A stretch of DNA of 64,000 bases. Source: JBBATK01 sp040398805 (GTDB taxonomy: Bacteria; Bacteroidota; Ignavibacteria; Kapaibacteriales; NICIL-2). The translations under genes were made by a program, and so were the position numbers. The notes beneath the pieces are model-generated. The model saw only the letters and a list, made by a program, of their open reading frames with translations. It did not search any database and was not told where the DNA came from. The stretch covers positions 1 through 64,000 of the forward strand of contig JBBATK010000001.1 in NCBI GenBank assembly GCA_040398805.1. The letters are read 5' to 3'. This document shows, in pieces, positions 8,628 through 16,577 of this stretch (within the stretch, counting starts at the first letter, position 1; each line of letters begins with the position of its first letter).

Positions 8628-10718
8628 ATGTCATCGCGACGTCCATTGAACGCACCACGCCCTTCCGTATGGCGGATTTTGAGTGTGTGGTTGGTCGTGT
8701 GCAGTATAGGTGCGCATCATGTCTTGGCGAATGACCTCGGCAGTGAGAACGTTTCCTGCGGACGTGGCGTGAACGGCATCGCCTCGCCCATTGTGTACGA
8801 GCCCGCCTCCTTCGACGTGGTGCACTACGACGTCGAGCTCGACTGTTCGGGCGCTCCGAAGCTCGTCACGAACGGAAGCAGATGCGCCATCACCTTTCGC
8901 TGGACCCAAGCGCCCGACACCGTCCGCATCCACTTGCGATCTCTCACGATTGATTCTCTTTGGTACCTCTCGGCCTCCGGTGAGCGATTGGCCGCGACGG
9001 CGGTGAAGCGGGGGACCGAGGCATCGGCGGACATGATGTATGTCGTTCCTGCGCATGTCTCGCATCGAGTCAACGACACGGTGACGCTTGTCGTGGCGTA
9101 CTCCGGCACGATGACCTCCGAAGCTCCAGTGAATGGCATGAGCTGGGGCGGGGTGTCCCGCGATCAGACCGACGCCGTGTACAGTCTGGGCGTCGGTTTC
9201 TCCAACCCCTATGTATCGTGCACACAGCACTGGATGCCGTGCTACGACGTGCCCTCGGATAAGGCCACGTTGCGTACCCGCATCACGTGTCCCAAGGCCT
9301 ATATGGGACTCAGCAACGGCTCGCTCATCGGGAGCTCCAAAGCATCCGACAGCACCGTGATGTTCGAGTGGCGGATGAATGAACCGTGTGCGACCTACCT
9401 CATGACCTTTGCCGTCGGACCCTACTTCGCCATGAATTATGGTGCCACCTCGCGCGGCGTGCCCGTGGTGTCCTATGGGAAAAGCGGTGACACCACGCGC
9501 AGCAAATCGAGCTTCCGGAAGATCCTCCGCATGGTGGAGTCGTTCGAACGACGCTTCGTGCCGTACCCGTTCTCCAAAGTAGGGTACGTGGTGACGAATC
9601 TGGGCTCCATGGAACACCAATCGCTCATCTGTCTGGCGCGCGGCGAGATCCAATCGCTCTCCGACACCGTGAACAAGACCATCGCGCATGAATTGGCGCA
9701 TCAGTGGTTCGGCGACATGGTCACACCCTTGGACTTCCGTGATGCATGGCTCACGGAGAGTTTCGCTACGTATTGCGAGAGCTTGTGGTACGAGGAGCTT
9801 GGCGGTCGACAGCAGTATTTCAATGATCTGAAAAGTAAAGTCAATTCGTACCTGACAACGGTCGGCAAGCCGGGCGGGAGGAACTTCGAAGGTGTCCTGC
9901 CCATGTACGCTTTCCCGCGCACCGCGCCGTCGTCGAACTACCCACAGACCATCTACGTGAAGGGTGCAGGTGTACTGGGGATGTTGCGCGCCCTCGTCGG
10001 CGATTCCGTGTTCTTCGGATCACTCCGTTCGTATCTCTTGGCTCATGCGTACGCGAACGCTACCATCGATACCATGGAACAGGTCTTCGTCGACCACGTC
10101 CCGCAGCAGCTTCAGGACAGCGTCAAGGACTTCTTCACGCAGTGGATACGCGGTCGTGGCTGGCCCACGCTCGATGTGTCTGCGACGCAGGTGCGGGTCG
10201 ATGGAGAGTGGAAGACGCGCGTCGCCGTGCGACAGGTGCAGGCGGACTCGATGGGCGTGTATACGTGGTTCCCCCTGGAGCTCAGTTTCATGGACACGAA
10301 GGGGACGAAGCAGAACAGGGTAGTCGTCGTTCATGGCAAGGACGATTCCTTCTCTCTCGATTCCCTTGGCGAGATCGTCTCCATCGGTATCAATGCGGGA
10401 TCCACCGTTCCGACGCTTGCAGTCCTTACCCGTACGCCTATCGTCACTTCCGTGGAGACCGACCTTACTCAGCGCGGTGAGGTGGAGGTGTTTCCGAATC
10501 CGACGGACGGGACGGTATGGCTCCGCGTACCAACGGCCGGACATTGGTCGGCGGAGATCCTCGATGTCCAGGGTCGTTGCATGAACACGGTAACCGCAGA
10601 CGCCACCGCAGACCGGTTGCTCTTCCTTTCGCTTCATGACGTGCCCGCAGGTACCTATGTGGTGAGATTGACCTCGGGCGACTGTCGGCATAGCGTCTCG
10701 GTGACACGTCGGCCATAA
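8628..10718 (+). CDS. M1 family metallopeptidase with T9SS sorting domain
   Basis: The 696-residue protein has a signal peptide, an N-terminal beta domain, a GSMEHQS substrate motif (the GxMEN position), and the zinc site HELAH (His354, Glu355, His358) with the third ligand Glu377 in WLTESFATY at the canonical spacing. The last ~80 residues form a type A T9SS C-terminal domain: VFPNPTDGTVWL, ILDVQGR, VPAGTYVVRL. The aminopeptidase is therefore predicted to cross the outer membrane by type IX secretion and to be released or anchored on the surface. An earlier ATG at 8604 would overlap the amidohydrolase gene by 11 bases and add 8 residues; both starts leave the signal peptide intact. The two genes probably share a transcript. 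Confidence 0.9.
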   Translation: MSSRRPLNAPRPSVWRILSVWLVVCSIGAHHVLANDLGSENVSCGRGVNGIASPIVYEPASFDVVHYDVELDCSGAPKLVTNGSRCAITFRWTQAPDTVRIHLRSLTIDSLWYLSASGERLAATAVKRGTEASADMMYVVPAHVSHRVNDTVTLVVAYSGTMTSEAPVNGMSWGGVSRDQTDAVYSLGVGFSNPYVSCTQHWMPCYDVPSDKATLRTRITCPKAYMGLSNGSLIGSSKASDSTVMFEWRMNEPCATYLMTFAVGPYFAMNYGATSRGVPVVSYGKSGDTTRSKSSFRKILRMVESFERRFVPYPFSKVGYVVTNLGSMEHQSLICLARGEIQSLSDTVNKTIAHELAHQWFGDMVTPLDFRDAWLTESFATYCESLWYEELGGRQQYFNDLKSKVNSYLTTVGKPGGRNFEGVLPMYAFPRTAPSSNYPQTIYVKGAGVLGMLRALVGDSVFFGSLRSYLLAHAYANATIDTMEQVFVDHVPQQLQDSVKDFFTQWIRGRGWPTLDVSATQVRVDGEWKTRVAVRQVQADSMGVYTWFPLELSFMDTKGTKQNRVVVVHGKDDSFSLDSLGEIVSIGINAGSTVPTLAVLTRTPIVTSVETDLTQRGEVEVFPNPTDGTVWLRVPTAGHWSAEILDVQGRCMNTVTADATADRLLFLSLHDVPAGTYVVRLTSGDCRHSVSVTRRP

Positions 10719-10774
10719 AGGCGATCCGCAGACAATCATCCACGTAGCGCCCGCCGCATCTACTCCCGACCATC

Positions 10775-12415
10775 ATGAAACCACTTCGTATCGCTCTTCT
10801 ATGGCATCATCATCAGCCGTATTACACGGTGGATGATCGCTTCGCGTTGCCGTGGGTGCGATTGCATGCCGCCAAGGATTACGTGGACCTTGCGCTCATT
10901 CACCAATCACATCCGGAAATCCGCTGCACCTACAATATCGTCCCGTCGTTGCTCCTTCAGATTCAGGAGTACCTGAAAGGCACGGAGGACGAGGTGCTGA
11001 CGCTGTCGAAAGTGCAGGCGCACGAGCTGACGCGTGAGCAGAAGCGGAGGGTCGTGGAACTGTTCTTTCTTTGTCATCACGAGACGATGCTCGATCCGCA
11101 TGAGCGTTACCGTGACCTCTACGTGAGGTCGCGCGACCCGGAAGCGGCGGTGAACAGCTTCCGTCACGAGGACTGGCGGGACCTGCAGGTGTGGTATAAT
11201 CTTACGTGGATCGGACCGGTCACGCGGGAAAGCGAGCACATTCGACGGCTGTTCGCAAAAGGGTCGCTTTTCAGCGAAGGAGACAAGAAGACGGTCCTTT
11301 CCCAACACATGCTCGCCCTTCATTCATTCGTCCCCGTGCTGAAACAGTTGTATGAAAGCGGTCGGGCCGATTTGAGCATGACCCCGCTGTATCATCCCAT
11401 TCTCCCTCTTGTCATGGATACCGACGTCGCTCGTCAGGCCACGCCGGACACATCCATGCCCGCCCATCGCTACCGTCAGGAACAGGATGCCGAATGGCAG
11501 GTGCGGCGGGGCGAGCAGATCTTCGCCGACGCATTCGGATGTTCGCCGCGCGGCGTGTGGTGCAGCGAAGGATCGGTAAGCATGGACGTGATGCGATTGC
11601 TGAGCAGCTGCGGTTTCGCGTGGACGGCCACCGATGAACATGTGCTGCGGAATACCAAGTCCGGTCGCTCCCGCACCCATGCCTGCTTCCCGCATTCGGT
11701 GCAGGAAGATCGCCGTCAGCCCATCACCGTGTTCTTCCGTGATCACGGACTCAGCGATGCCATAGGGTTCGAGTACCGGCACTGGGAACCGGACCATGCG
11801 GCGCATGATTTCGTGCGGCGTCTGCATTCCCTCCGTGCCGAAATCGTGCATGAGCACGGAGAGCACGCACTGGACGACGCCGTTGTGCCGATCATCCTGG
11901 ACGGCGAGAACTGCTGGGAATTCTATCGGGACAATGGCAGGCCGTTTCTTCATGCCTTGTACTCGCTGTTGGCTCACGACGAACAGCTCACGACCGTTAC
12001 CTTTACGGACGTCTGCGCCTCGCAGACCTATTCGCCGGACCACACCCTCGATGATCTTGTGGCAGGTTCGTGGATTCACGGCACCTTCTCGCTCTGGATT
12101 GGTCACCAAGAAAAGAACGCCGCATGGGATGCTTTGTACGCCGCGCGGACGCTTGCGGGGACGAAGCGCGTGACGAAGCAGCAATGGCGTGCCGCCATGG
12201 AGCATATCTACATCGCCGAAGGCAGTGATTGGTTCTGGTGGTATGGCGATGACCACAACGCTCCGCTCCGCGAGGTGTTCGACGAGATATTCCGGTATCA
12301 TCTTCGAAACGTGTACGAGCTGTACGATGAAGAGGTGCCGTCGTCTCTGGAACGACCGATGATGAAGGCGCGCGGGACTTCCACTACCTATTCAACGATG
12401 CATGGGTCCGGATGA
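10775..12415 (+). CDS. Glycoside hydrolase family 57 protein
   Basis: A 546-residue protein of the GH57 alpha-amylase/branching-type family. Visible family motifs are HHHQPYY near residue 11, GVWCSEG with the expected nucleophile Glu265, FFRDHGLSDAIGF containing the expected acid (Asp323 or Asp328), and DGENCWEFY. There is no signal peptide, so it should act in the cytoplasm on alpha-glucans such as glycogen or maltodextrin. The exact specificity (amylase, glucanotransferase or branching) cannot be told from sequence. The phosphofructokinase gene lies directly downstream, but with its own -7 element, so the metabolic link (glucan breakdown to glycolysis) is by position only. Confidence 0.88.
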   Translation: MKPLRIALLWHHHQPYYTVDDRFALPWVRLHAAKDYVDLALIHQSHPEIRCTYNIVPSLLLQIQEYLKGTEDEVLTLSKVQAHELTREQKRRVVELFFLCHHETMLDPHERYRDLYVRSRDPEAAVNSFRHEDWRDLQVWYNLTWIGPVTRESEHIRRLFAKGSLFSEGDKKTVLSQHMLALHSFVPVLKQLYESGRADLSMTPLYHPILPLVMDTDVARQATPDTSMPAHRYRQEQDAEWQVRRGEQIFADAFGCSPRGVWCSEGSVSMDVMRLLSSCGFAWTATDEHVLRNTKSGRSRTHACFPHSVQEDRRQPITVFFRDHGLSDAIGFEYRHWEPDHAAHDFVRRLHSLRAEIVHEHGEHALDDAVVPIILDGENCWEFYRDNGRPFLHALYSLLAHDEQLTTVTFTDVCASQTYSPDHTLDDLVAGSWIHGTFSLWIGHQEKNAAWDALYAARTLAGTKRVTKQQWRAAMEHIYIAEGSDWFWWYGDDHNAPLREVFDEIFRYHLRNVYELYDEEVPSSLERPMMKARGTSTTYSTMHGSG

Positions 12416-12543
12416 CGGGAATCGATGCAGGCACGGGAGCGCGAACGGACATAGGTGTCCGGGAGGGAAGGAACGAACGGGCCCACGAGACAAGGAGCGG
12501 ACCACATTACCATTGCATGACTGCTCGTGCACGACGCTCATCG

Positions 12544-12551
12544 TAGATTTG
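12544..12551 (+). promoter_or_regulatory. TAnnTTTG -7 element before the phosphofructokinase gene
   Basis: TAGATTTG matches the Bacteroidetes -7 consensus about 30 bases before the start codon. No TTG at the right -33 spacing was found, so this is half a promoter. Confidence 0.45.
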
Positions 12552-12581
12552 CACGACATCCATTCATCGAGAAAATCAACT

Positions 12582-13589
12582 ATGAAGTTCGCAGTCCTGA
12601 CGGGTGGCGGTGATTGTTCCGGTATGAACGCATTTGTTCGTGGCGTGGTCCGCTGCTCGCTGAATCTTCATCCCACGACGAGTGTCCACGGTGTGATCGA
12701 CGGCTGGAAAGGTCTTGTCTACAACCAGTTCCGTCCGCTTGGCAAACGGGACGTGGCGGGTCATTCCCATTCCGGAGGTACCATCCTCGGCACGGTGCGC
12801 GTTCCCGAGCTTGCGCGCGATCCCGAGCTTCAGCGAACGGTGGCTTTGAACCTCCATGATAATCATTTCGATTATCTCTTCGTTTGTGGTGGCAATGGCA
12901 GTGTGAAGGCGAGCAACGCGATGAACCGCATCCTTCGAGAGGAGAAACTGCGTCCGCGTATCATGGTGTGTCCGGGCAGCATCGACAACGATGTCTGCAA
13001 CAACATCGGAACGAGTATCGGTTTCTATTCCGCTCTCGACAAATCGCTGGACATGCTTGAGTGGATCCGTGACACGGCCAGCTCCCACCGACGTGTGTAT
13101 CTGATACAGTCCATGGGACGTGACTCGGCCTACCTTGCTTTCTACGCAGGCATCGTCACCGGAGCGGAGTACATCATCCGTCCCGGTGAGCACGTGGACT
13201 ACGAGGCACTCGTCACGATGATCGACGAGCGCGACCGTGACACCCGCATCATCGTTGCCGAGGGATATGAACATTCGCTGGAGAAGATCACACAGTTCCT
13301 CGACGAAATCTTCGCCAAGCGGAATATCAAACACGAGATCCGGTCGGTGGATATGAGTTATTTCCAACGCGGAGGTGCTGCCGCCGTGACGGATATCCTG
13401 CGTGCAAGCTGGCTGGCGTACCGGATGGTCTGCGACGCGCTGGCGGGAAAAGACAGCGGTTTCTACAGCGCGTATTACACGGGACACAACCCCGATCCGC
13501 TCCCGCTGGACGTGGCTGCGGATGACGCATTGACAAGTCATCAGGACATTCCGCAGAACATCATCGACATGGCATTGGCGCTTCGCTAG
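12582..13589 (+). CDS. 6-phosphofructokinase family protein
   Basis: A 335-residue protein with the group A PFK fold: GGGDCSGMNAFVRG at the N-terminus, PGSIDND (catalytic segment), SSHRRVYLIQSMGRDSAYLA and FQRGGAAA. The position that decides the phosphoryl donor (Gly after the Mg-binding residue, and Gly in PGS) is of the ATP type. However, the GGDGS motif reads GGNGS, with Asn105 where the Mg-ATP-binding aspartate normally sits. This places it among divergent PFKs, and its activity or donor may differ. It would catalyse fructose-6-phosphate to fructose-1,6-bisphosphate in the cytoplasm. The start is the first ATG before the conserved strand; no Shine-Dalgarno sequence is visible. Confidence 0.85.
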   Translation: MKFAVLTGGGDCSGMNAFVRGVVRCSLNLHPTTSVHGVIDGWKGLVYNQFRPLGKRDVAGHSHSGGTILGTVRVPELARDPELQRTVALNLHDNHFDYLFVCGGNGSVKASNAMNRILREEKLRPRIMVCPGSIDNDVCNNIGTSIGFYSALDKSLDMLEWIRDTASSHRRVYLIQSMGRDSAYLAFYAGIVTGAEYIIRPGEHVDYEALVTMIDERDRDTRIIVAEGYEHSLEKITQFLDEIFAKRNIKHEIRSVDMSYFQRGGAAAVTDILRASWLAYRMVCDALAGKDSGFYSAYYTGHNPDPLPLDVAADDALTSHQDIPQNIIDMALALR

Positions 13590-13604
13590 GCACGGCGGGT
13601 GGCG

Positions 13605-13994
13605 ATGACCGATCAAACCTTCATTCCTCCTATGAACGATCAATCACCTGCACGCCTGGCGGCACAGGGACAGCTGGACGCCTACAATGCCCGCGATATC
13701 GAGGCGTTCGCCGCGTGGTATTCGGACGACATCGTGCTCATGACGCAACAGGACGGCCAGGTGTTCTGTGAAGGAATAGATTCGCTTCGTGAGCGCTACG
13801 GTGCCATGTTCGAGGCGACGCCGGACCTTCATTGCACTCTCGTGCAGCGCATGGTGTGCGGTGATATCGCCATCGACGAAGAGCTGGTGACAGGGATGAA
13901 GGGAGGCGGAACCGTTCATGCCATCGCCATCTACCAGGTTCGCGGCGCTCACATTTGCCGCGCATGGTTTGTGCGGGAAGTCGTACCGGAGTAG
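13605..13994 (+). CDS. NTF2-like / SnoaL-fold protein
   Basis: A 129-residue protein with the cone-shaped NTF2-like pattern: QLDAYNARDIEAFAAWYSDDI, then RERYGAMFEATPDLHC and a C-terminal strand set ending AWFVREV. Members range from steroid isomerases to small binding proteins, so no reaction can be assigned. It follows phosphofructokinase by ~15 bases and is followed within a few bases by the alkyltransferase-like gene, so the three probably form one transcript. Alternative starts are GTG at 13599 and ATG at 13632. Confidence 0.75.
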   Translation: MTDQTFIPPMNDQSPARLAAQGQLDAYNARDIEAFAAWYSDDIVLMTQQDGQVFCEGIDSLRERYGAMFEATPDLHCTLVQRMVCGDIAIDEELVTGMKGGGTVHAIAIYQVRGAHICRAWFVREVVPE

Positions 13995-13997
13995 AGC

Positions 13998-14336
13998 ATG
14001 GCTGCTACGCGTCCCTCTCACCAGGATTTCTTTGAACGTGTGTGGCAGGTGGTCGAGCAGATCCCCCGCGGACGGGTCACCACCTACGGTCATATCGCCG
14101 CCGCTCTCGGAGCCCGCTCCTCCTCACGCATGGTCGGCTTCGCCATGAACGCTTCTCACGACAAACCGTGGATCCCCGCGCACCGGGTGGTGAACCGCAA
14201 TGGCGAGCTTACAGGGAAAATGCACTTTGCCACGCCGACGCTCATGCGAGAGTTGTTGGAAGCGGAAGATATCGTCTTCATCGATGATCATGTCGATATG
14301 TCCGCGCACCTCTGGGTGCCGAATATCGAGGAGTAA
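13998..14336 (+). CDS. Alkyltransferase-like protein (ATL, non-enzymatic MGMT homologue)
   Basis: 112 residues corresponding to the DNA-binding domain of O6-alkylguanine-DNA alkyltransferases: RVWQVVEQIPRGRVTTYGHIA with the helix-turn-helix and RMVGFAMN. The active-site motif PCHR reads PAHR, so the alkyl-accepting cysteine is replaced by alanine. Proteins of this kind bind and flag O6-alkylguanine for nucleotide excision repair instead of repairing it directly. The length matches known ATLs. It starts 3 bases after the NTF2-like gene and is likely co-transcribed with it. Confidence 0.9.
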   Translation: MAATRPSHQDFFERVWQVVEQIPRGRVTTYGHIAAALGARSSSRMVGFAMNASHDKPWIPAHRVVNRNGELTGKMHFATPTLMRELLEAEDIVFIDDHVDMSAHLWVPNIEE

Positions 14337-14361
14337 TCGACCTATCCTCTCCGGGCGTCCC

Positions 14362-14826
14362 TCAGGCCAAGCGCTTATAGAGGAAGGTCTGATAGGTAGC
14401 CGGATCCGCGTCCGGCGTATTGTCCCGACTGTATCGCTCCAGGAACACGTCGTCCGTCACGAGACCTGCATTACGCACGGCATCGGTGAACGCCGCCCAT
14501 GCCTGAGGAAGTTCTTCGTACGGACCTGTCAGCGTGACGCTGACGAACGCTGCGGCCGGAAGCGTGATCTCCCGAACCCTGCCCTGCGGCTCGATGCTCG
14601 CGCCGATGGGGATGGCGACTTCGCAGTCGAAGGTATCGGTGGGACGTCGCCGATGATAGGAAAGCAGATCGCCCGTGATGGGGACTCCCGATGCTTGCAC
14701 CGTAGAGAGAAGCTCATGGATGGCAGCATCCATAAAGGGAGAGATGTTCGTGACGGGTATCTCCTCATGCACGGCGGCGACGCGGGTGGCGGGGAGGTGG
14801 ACGGGATGCTGAAACGATGATATCAT
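14362..14826 (-). CDS. GyrI-like / AraC effector-binding domain protein
   Basis: A 154-residue stand-alone GyrI-like domain: N-terminal VHLPATRVAAVHEEI, the central FDCEVAIPI strand, LTGPYEELPQAWAAF helix and the terminal ATYQTFLYKRL strand. The family binds small hydrophobic or cationic molecules, and some members inhibit gyrase or serve as ligand domains of MerR/AraC regulators. No DNA-binding domain is attached. It is convergent with the ATL gene and stands alone. Confidence 0.82.
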   Translation of the reverse strand: MISSFQHPVHLPATRVAAVHEEIPVTNISPFMDAAIHELLSTVQASGVPITGDLLSYHRRRPTDTFDCEVAIPIGASIEPQGRVREITLPAAAFVSVTLTGPYEELPQAWAAFTDAVRNAGLVTDDVFLERYSRDNTPDADPATYQTFLYKRLA

Positions 14827-15066
14827 GAAGGGGAGTCCGAAAAACGGTTAGTGAAAGGACGACGCTCGATGGATGACGGGCAAGTTACCGTGTCGCGGAG
14901 GACTCGTCCAAGCACGCGCGTGCATCGTCGGACCCGGTCGTATCTTGCCGGGCGGTCGATAGTGATTCGATGACGGGGAGGTGTTGCTGTCAACCCCGGA
15001 GGCCGCGTCGGCATCAAAGAACCATTCTCATATCCATCCTCACAACCACTATACGGTGACTCTTCC

Positions 15067-15819
15067 ATGAAAAAAGACTTCGGCACCTTTGCCGGTTCGT
15101 CCGTCCTCTCTGCCCTTGCCATTTCCGCGGCGGTCGTTGCGGGACTTTCCATTCTTGCCTCCACGTGGCGCACAACGCACGACGTGTTCCAGAAGATCGC
15201 GGTGACGGGGGTTGCGCAACAGGATTTCGAGAGCGATCGCATTGTGTGGAGTCCGTCGTTCGAGCGCACCGGACCGCAGATCAACGACGTCTATGCGCAG
15301 ATGAAAGCGGATGCGGATATGGTCCGGTCCTACCTTGAGTCTCACGGTGTGAGCGAGAAGGAGTTCGTGTTCGACGCCGTGAATATCGGCCGCGAGACGC
15401 GCATCGTTCAGGCGGGTAATCAGGCCCGTGAGGAGTTCGTGGGATACCGGCTTACGCAGGCCGTGCGGGTGGAGAGTAATAGCATCGACAAGGTGGAGCA
15501 GATCAGCAGGCAGATCAGCGAACTGCTCAAAAGCGGCATGCAGCTTACCTCGAACAGTCCGTCGTATTATTACAGCAAACTCGCCGAGGTGAAGGTCAAC
15601 CTGCTGTCCAGAGCGTCGGAAGAAGGACGAGAGCGGGCGATGACCATTGCGAAGAATGCTAAGGGCGAGCTTGGTTCGCTGCGCAAGGCGGATATGGGGA
15701 TCTTTCAGATCACGGGACAGAACTCCAACGAGGATTACTCGTGGAGCGGAGCATACAACACGACGAGCCGGTATAAAACCGCGAGCGTGACGGTGAAAAT
15801 GGAATTCAACGTGGAGTAA
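15067..15819 (+). CDS. SIMPL domain-containing envelope protein
   Basis: A 250-residue protein with an N-terminal hydrophobic segment (about residues 10-31, anchor or uncleaved signal) and a SIMPL/DUF541 domain: ITVTG-like KIAVTGVAQQDF, then a RETRIVQAGNQ region and the C-terminal KTASVTVKMEFNV strand. SIMPL proteins are periplasmic or cell-surface and of unclear function, some linked to oxidative stress. The ATG is the only one before the hydrophobic segment. The DUF2237 gene follows after 4 bases. Confidence 0.85.
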   Translation: MKKDFGTFAGSSVLSALAISAAVVAGLSILASTWRTTHDVFQKIAVTGVAQQDFESDRIVWSPSFERTGPQINDVYAQMKADADMVRSYLESHGVSEKEFVFDAVNIGRETRIVQAGNQAREEFVGYRLTQAVRVESNSIDKVEQISRQISELLKSGMQLTSNSPSYYYSKLAEVKVNLLSRASEEGRERAMTIAKNAKGELGSLRKADMGIFQITGQNSNEDYSWSGAYNTTSRYKTASVTVKMEFNVE

Positions 15820-15823
15820 AGTT

Positions 15824-16195
15824 ATGTCAGCAAAGAATGTTCTCGGTGGACCGTTACAGGCATGTTGCATGGATCCCATGACGGGATACTACCGCGACGG
15901 CTACTGTCACACCGATGCTCGCGACCGTGGATCGCATACCGTCTGTGCCGTCATGACAGAGGAGTTTCTTGTCGCCTCACTCTCGATGGGCAACGACCTC
16001 ATCACTCCGCATCCGGAATGGAGTTTTCCCGGTCTCGGACCCGGTGACCGCTGGTGCCTGTGCGCCTCGCGGTGGCAACAGGCGTACGAAGCGGGCTGCG
16101 CCCCCATGGTGCATCTGGAGGCCACCCATGAACGGGCGCTCGATCACTGCGATCTGGCAGCGCTCATAGAACATGCCATCGTGCCCGAGGCCTGA
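15824..16195 (+). CDS. DUF2237 family protein
   Basis: A 123-residue cytoplasmic protein matching DUF2237: NVLGGPLQACCMDPMTGYYRDGYC, then DLITPHPEWSFPGLGPGDRWCLC and APMVHLEATHERAL. The conserved cysteines and histidines suggest metal binding, but the biochemical function of the family is unknown to me. It is coupled to the SIMPL gene and ends at a shared bidirectional terminator. Confidence 0.85.
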   Translation: MSAKNVLGGPLQACCMDPMTGYYRDGYCHTDARDRGSHTVCAVMTEEFLVASLSMGNDLITPHPEWSFPGLGPGDRWCLCASRWQQAYEAGCAPMVHLEATHERALDHCDLAALIEHAIVPEA

Positions 16196-16248
16196 GGTGA
16201 GGTTGGTAGCGCGTCGTTCCGTCTTAACGCGGGACGTGTCGCACAATG

Positions 16249-16284
16249 AAAAAAGCCCGGAAGAGAATCTCTTCCGGGCTTTTT
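16249..16284. terminator. Bidirectional intrinsic terminator
   Basis: AAAAAGCCCGGAAGAGA pairs with TCTCTTCCGGGCTTTTT around a minimal loop, with T-runs on both strands. It ends the SIMPL-DUF2237 transcript on the plus strand and the initiator tRNA transcript on the minus strand. Confidence 0.9.
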
Positions 16285-16289
16285 GTTTG

Positions 16290-16362
<73 letters not shown>

Positions 16363-16376
16363 TCCGTTATAGGTCA

Positions 16377-16407
16377 CAAAGGTAGGGAATACCGTGCAGG
16401 TGACCAA
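16377..16407 (-). promoter_or_regulatory. Bacteroidetes-type promoter for tRNA-fMet
   Basis: On the minus strand TTG (16405-16407), a 20-base spacer, then TACCTTTG (16377-16384). The 5' end of the tRNA lies 14 bases further on, which fits a start site about 6 bases after the -7 element. Confidence 0.75.
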
Positions 16408-16505
16408 GAGCTTTCGCAAAGGAAGCGTACGTTCTCAAAGAATGTCGGCGGGTCTGCGCTGCCCGAATCACCACATTTTCCCGGTCTCTCCACTCGCACA
16501 CTGAG

Positions 16506-16513
16506 TAATTTTG
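16506..16513 (+). promoter_or_regulatory. TAnnTTTG -7 element before pheT
   Basis: TAATTTTG matches the -7 consensus, 64 bases before the pheT start. No TTG at the expected -33 spacing was seen. Confidence 0.4.
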
Positions 16514-16577
16514 CCGCCGAGCCGCACGCATACCTTCGGCTTGATACTAAAACATCAGAACAGAGAACCGTCATCGC

